A stretch of DNA of 9,704 nucleotides from JAEUKQ01 sp044227605. GTDB taxonomy: Bacteria > Pseudomonadota > Alphaproteobacteria > JAEUKQ01. The notes beneath the pieces were generated by a model. The model had not been told where the DNA came from. It worked only from the letters and a program-made list of their open reading frames with translations, and searched no databases. Position numbers and translations under genes: made by a program. This document shows positions 6,684-9,704 of this stretch, piece by piece (positions within the stretch are counted from its first letter, which is position 1; the number at the start of each line of letters is the position of its first letter). The stretch covers positions 1 through 9,704 of the forward strand of contig JBGAWJ010000062.1 of assembly GCA_044227605.1 (NCBI GenBank). The letters run 5' to 3'.

Positions 6684-8188
6684 CCCCCGCACAATCAGCT
6701 TACAAACAGCCTTTTATGGATAATATGGCAGGTGGCAATCACCCGGATAATGCACAAACCACAGATCATGTAGCGAATCAGCACCTGCGTCACCCAACAG
6801 GTAATACGTGGATTAATCGGCCGATTGATATGGAAGATTGGCGGGAAGATCAGCCTGTTGCAAGACAAGAATGGTCATTGCAGATAGATGATTTTAGTTT
6901 AGGGGGTGTCCCCACCCAAGACAAATCCGGTAGTGGGTTGCCCTTGTCTTCCGAGCAGCCGGAAACATGGGGGGATGGTCAATCCTATGACCAAACTCCC
7001 GAAAATAATTCTTTTTACGCGCAAGCACCCATGCAGCCGAAATACCAGCCCCATGCTAATTTTCCTCAAAATTCCGGCAACAGCTTAGAATCTAGCCAAC
7101 GTTCCAGCCATGCAGGTAGTTCTGTGTCACCGACGATGACTAGTCAGCATTTGTCAGCACCCGCCTCTCTCAAAACATCAACGCCTTATGGCCAACCGGC
7201 GTCATTTACAGGGAATGCCAATCCGCATTTTTCTGCAGCAACGGCGCCAGAAGAATCATGGGATGAACAGGGTGTCCCGCAAGACACGTACGCAGATCCA
7301 CAAGATGAATATGCCGCAGAAGATACCTATGAATCTAACGTTCCGCAATTTCTGCAAGGTCAAGCGGCTTCATCCCCCCAACCCGAAAAAGCTTATGATT
7401 CCAACCATGCTGGGCCTAAATGGCGGAAATTTACGTATATAGCTGGCGGATCTTTGGTGGTTATGGTTATTGCTGCCTTGGCGATGTGGCCAAGCAGTAA
7501 AAAACCTGCAGCTGGTGGGGTTGAAACATTACCATTGATTGCGGCAGAAGCAACCCCGGTAAAAATTAAGGCTGACCCTAGCGCTTCAGGTAATCCGGCG
7601 ACTGGCGACCTGCAAATCTATCAAGGGATGAATGGGGCCAATTTTGATCCCCAGGCGGTGGAACAATTATTGCCTAGGGGGGAAAACCCCCAGGATCCAT
7701 CCCGCCCTGTCGGCCCAATGGATAATCCGAACGGCAATAATGGTTTAGGCGATCCTAATAACGCCAATAATGGCGTTCCCGTTAATAATGCGTTAGCAAC
7801 TATCTCCTTAGATATGCCACCGGTAAAGCCACTCGTAACCGGGGCAGTACTAACACCTGCCAATGCGGGGGTGCCTGCTAATAATGGGTCATCCACCCTC
7901 ACGCAGCCGACCGCTATCACAACACCGGCCGGTGGTATTTATTATGCCCAGCTGGCTTCCGTACGCACGGTTGATGGGGCGCAAGCGGCCGCATCAAAAT
8001 TCCAGCGGGATTTAGGGGGTGTTTTAGGGAATGTTAAAACCTCCGTGAAACAAGTGGATTTAGGGGCGGGTAAAGGCATCACCTACCGTGTTGTGGCCGG
8101 GCCTGTGCTTGACCGTAATACGGCCAATAGTTTGTGCCAAAGTATCAAGGGTAAAGGGCAAGATTGTTTTGTGGCCGTCATGCCATGA
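6680..8188 (+). CDS. Single-pass inner-membrane SPOR-domain protein
   Basis: The 502-residue product has three parts. Residues 1-248 are polar, low in complexity and rich in Q, S, N, P and D, and look disordered. A single hydrophobic segment at about 254-270 follows the basic stretch KWRK (247-250), predicting a cytoplasmic N-terminus. Residues 271-418 are a periplasmic Pro/Asn/Gly-rich linker, with NPNGNNGLGDPNNANNG at 349-365. The C-terminus (419-502) is a SPOR domain (GIYYAQLASVRTVDGAQAAASKF ... ITYRVVAGPVLDRNTANSLC), a fold that binds peptidoglycan glycans lacking stem peptides at division sites. C486 and C496 could form a disulphide. The topology resembles FtsN or DedD, but I do not recognise a named gene. 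AAGGGAG lies 8 nt before the ATG, which overlaps argS; the stop overlaps nagZ. Its place beside nagZ supports an envelope role. Confidence 0.9.
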   Translation: MTPAQSAYKQPFMDNMAGGNHPDNAQTTDHVANQHLRHPTGNTWINRPIDMEDWREDQPVARQEWSLQIDDFSLGGVPTQDKSGSGLPLSSEQPETWGDGQSYDQTPENNSFYAQAPMQPKYQPHANFPQNSGNSLESSQRSSHAGSSVSPTMTSQHLSAPASLKTSTPYGQPASFTGNANPHFSAATAPEESWDEQGVPQDTYADPQDEYAAEDTYESNVPQFLQGQAASSPQPEKAYDSNHAGPKWRKFTYIAGGSLVVMVIAALAMWPSSKKPAAGGVETLPLIAAEATPVKIKADPSASGNPATGDLQIYQGMNGANFDPQAVEQLLPRGENPQDPSRPVGPMDNPNGNNGLGDPNNANNGVPVNNALATISLDMPPVKPLVTGAVLTPANAGVPANNGSSTLTQPTAITTPAGGIYYAQLASVRTVDGAQAAASKFQRDLGGVLGNVKTSVKQVDLGAGKGITYRVVAGPVLDRNTANSLCQSIKGKGQDCFVAVMP

Positions 8189-9135
8189 TCAGCCCGGTTA
8201 TTTTTGGGCTTTCGGGAAAGCATTTAACGGCAGCTGAAAAGAAATTATTAAAGCAAGTTCAACCTGCGGGATTTATTTTTTTCAGCCGCAACATTGAAGA
8301 CCCCAAGCAATTAAAAGAATTGATCGATTCCATTTGTCAATTGCAGGGGACTAAGAAACGGTTGCTGTTGATTGATCAGGAAGGGGGGCGGGTATCCCGC
8401 TTAAAGCCACCCCATTGGCGATTGCCGCCGCCTGCAAAGTATTTTGGCGACATGGCCAAGGCTAATCCAGCCCAAGCAAAAAAAGAATTGGAACATAATG
8501 TCCATTTAATAGCCAAGGATTTACATGATCTAGGTTTAAATACCGTATGTGCCCCTGTCCTTGACCTGATTATTGCGGGACAAGATCCTATTATTGGGGA
8601 TCGCGCTTTTGGGGATGATCCCCAGTTGGTCGCAAAAATGGGGCGGTGGCTTGCCGAATCTTATATAACACAAGGCATATTGCCGATTATTAAGCATATC
8701 CCCGGGCATGGTCGGGCTTTGGTTGACAGCCATCATCTGCTACCTAAAATTACGACCGATCTTAAAACCCTGGGGCAAAGCGATTTTATTCCTTTCCAAT
8801 CTTTGGCAGATATGCCAATGGCGATGACGGCCCATGTGCAACTCATGGCCGTGGATCCACGGGAAACAGTCACCACTTCCAAGAAAGTTATTCAAGAAAT
8901 CATTCGGGATATGATCGGCTTTAAGGGAATATTATTATCCGATGATATTGCCATGAAGGCTTTATCCGGTTCGGTTGCGGAGCGGACGATAAAATCCCTT
9001 CAAGCAGGTTGCCAGCTTATCCTTCATTGTAATGGCAATATGGATGAAATTCAGGAAATGATTGCAGCTGCTGGGAAGGCTGATCTTGCCACCCAGCAGG
9101 CTTTTGAACAATTATGGCAAAATTATTTGCGCTAA
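8185..9135 (+). CDS. nagZ: Beta-N-acetylhexosaminidase NagZ (GH3), peptidoglycan recycling
   Basis: This 316-residue glycoside hydrolase family 3 enzyme removes GlcNAc from GlcNAc-1,6-anhydroMurNAc (peptides) during cell-wall recycling. It has DQEGGRV (64-70) and the substrate-binding KHIPGHGR (170-177), followed by the D181-S-H183 dyad that serves as acid/base in NagZ. The nucleophile is D253 in LLSDDIAM. No signal peptide is present, as expected for a cytosolic enzyme. In some bacteria the NagZ product induces AmpC beta-lactamase; no ampR or ampC is seen here. The ATG at 8185 overlaps the SPOR gene stop (ATGA) and has no clear ribosome binding site, so it probably depends on translational coupling. 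A TTG at 8164 would add seven residues unlike the family and is rejected. Length is slightly shorter than the E. coli enzyme (about 340). Confidence 0.96.
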   Translation: MISPVIFGLSGKHLTAAEKKLLKQVQPAGFIFFSRNIEDPKQLKELIDSICQLQGTKKRLLLIDQEGGRVSRLKPPHWRLPPPAKYFGDMAKANPAQAKKELEHNVHLIAKDLHDLGLNTVCAPVLDLIIAGQDPIIGDRAFGDDPQLVAKMGRWLAESYITQGILPIIKHIPGHGRALVDSHHLLPKITTDLKTLGQSDFIPFQSLADMPMAMTAHVQLMAVDPRETVTTSKKVIQEIIRDMIGFKGILLSDDIAMKALSGSVAERTIKSLQAGCQLILHCNGNMDEIQEMIAAAGKADLATQQAFEQLWQNYLR

Positions 9136-9145
9136 ATATTGCTGG

Positions 9146-9208
9146 CATCCTATCTTTGCGGATGAATGTCCTATCTATTTAAAAAATAGTCCCTAGCCGT
9201 CGACATTC
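9146..9208. repeat. Nested inverted repeats between nagZ and the M50 protease gene
   Basis: Three stems can be drawn in the 144 bp gap. CATCC (9146-9150) pairs with GGATG (9160-9164). GAATGTC (9164-9170) pairs with GACATTC (9202-9208). CTATTT (9175-9180) pairs with AAATAG (9184-9189) inside the second stem. The first and second share base 9164. CCTATCT occurs twice (9149-9155 and 9170-9176). No T run follows, so this is not a classical terminator, though it may partly end nagZ transcription or be a structured leader of the next gene. I see no convincing promoter here. Confidence 0.3.
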
Positions 9209-9279
9209 CCCATCATCATTCCTATATCATCCAGTGTGTTGCATGTTCCCTAAAACTTTATGAGGTAATAATAGCCAAG

Positions 9280-9704
9280 ATGGAAAATATTTTACAAAAC
9301 CTGTCGATTATCGCCTTGCCTATTTTATTAGCCATTACCTTGCATGAGGCTGCACATGCGATTACGGCAAAATGGCGCGGGGATGATACCGCTTATAAAT
9401 TGGGCCGGGTTAGCTTAAACCCCTTGAAACATGTTGATTTGTTTGGAACCATAGTCATGCCCGTGTTACTCTACTTGGCAAGTTCCGGCAGTTTCTTATT
9501 TGGTTATGCCAAACCTGTTCCTGTCAATGTCCCGAAACTGTTTGCCCCCAGAAGGGATATGATCTTGGTTGCTTTGGCAGGGCCCTTAATAAATTTGCTA
9601 ATGGCAGTGCTATCGGCCTTATTGCTCAACCTTACGCATATTTTACCGGGATATGCCCAAAATTGGGCAGAACCAATGTTACTTTTTTCCATATTTTTTA
9701 ATGT
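9280..9704 (+). CDS. M50 (site-2 protease) family membrane metalloprotease (5' part, cut by window edge)
   Basis: The visible 141 residues, with the frame open to the right edge, are the N-terminal part of an intramembrane zinc metalloprotease of family M50. The zinc motif HEAAH (H22, E23, H26) lies in the first hydrophobic segment (about 8-30). It is followed by the family hallmarks GRVSLNPLKHVDLFGT (42-57), GYAKPVPVN (75-83) and ALAGPLINLLMA (98-109). The third zinc ligand, in the later NxxPxxxLDG motif, is beyond the window. The early HExxH, short N-terminus and absence of a PDZ domain so far suggest the short SpoIVFB/YwhC-like group, not RseP. No substrate can be inferred. GAGGT (9262-9266) is a possible ribosome binding site, but its 13 nt spacing to the ATG is long. 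It may be co-transcribed with nagZ. Confidence 0.9.
   Translation, partial: MENILQNLSIIALPILLAITLHEAAHAITAKWRGDDTAYKLGRVSLNPLKHVDLFGTIVMPVLLYLASSGSFLFGYAKPVPVNVPKLFAPRRDMILVALAGPLINLLMAVLSALLLNLTHILPGYAQNWAEPMLLFSIFFN

Noticed and set aside
7728..7800. Repeated AATAATGG/AATAACG-like units in the SPOR gene, considered as a DNA repeat array
   Set aside because: The spacing is irregular and the similarity follows from Asn-rich coding (NNGLGDPNNANNG); it is a linker, not an array.
7621..7920. 99-codon minus-strand frame opposite the SPOR gene linker
   Set aside because: It is the complement of low-complexity Asn/Pro codons, which readily yields open antisense frames.
8164..8184. TTG start for nagZ giving seven extra residues
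   Set aside because: The extra residues do not look like NagZ, there is no ribosome binding site, and the ATG at 8185 forms a standard ATGA overlap with the SPOR gene.
9504..9692. 62-codon minus-strand frame at the right edge
   Set aside because: It is antisense to the M50 protease gene, whose HEAAH and AGPLIN motifs support the plus strand.

Overview
The window looks like a stretch of ordinary chromosome from an alphaproteobacterium with moderate G+C content. I base this on gene content and order, not on any database search. The block dgt - argS - SPOR-domain protein - nagZ, with erpA and xth diverging from it on the other side, is an arrangement I know from alphaproteobacteria. The fused ispDF gene is also common there. 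Order and family are uncertain; a Rhodospirillales-like lineage is a guess.

The window holds two divergent transcription units. The minus-strand unit starts near 3421 and runs leftward: erpA (Fe-S cluster carrier, 3038-3421), a possible 16-codon ORF, xth (AP endonuclease, 2121-2933), ispDF (isoprenoid precursor synthesis, 793-1947), and the 5' third of a dppA-like dipeptide-binding protein gene cut by the left edge (1-633). The plus-strand unit starts near 3603 and runs rightward: dgt (dNTP triphosphohydrolase, 3603-4844), argS (4923-6683), a one-TM SPOR-domain protein (6680-8188), nagZ (8185-9135), and the 5' part of an M50 site-2 protease gene cut by the right edge (from 9280).

The genes are mostly housekeeping. 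erpA, xth, ispDF, dgt and argS serve Fe-S maturation, DNA repair, isoprenoid synthesis, dNTP control and translation. The SPOR protein and NagZ point to peptidoglycan binding and recycling. argS, the SPOR gene and nagZ overlap by 4 bp ATGA junctions, which suggests translational coupling. IspDF supports undecaprenyl-phosphate supply, so it also touches the envelope.

All gaps between genes are shorter than 200 bp. I see no tRNA, rRNA, CRISPR array, insertion sequence or other mobile element, and no convincing undescribed multi-gene system. The points worth a second look are small: a short ORF with a strong ribosome binding site coupled to xth, an operator-like repeat cluster upstream of dppA, a near-leaderless arrangement at dgt, a near-palindrome between the divergent units, and nested inverted repeats between nagZ and the protease gene. 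I found no classical hairpin-plus-T-run terminator in any gap.
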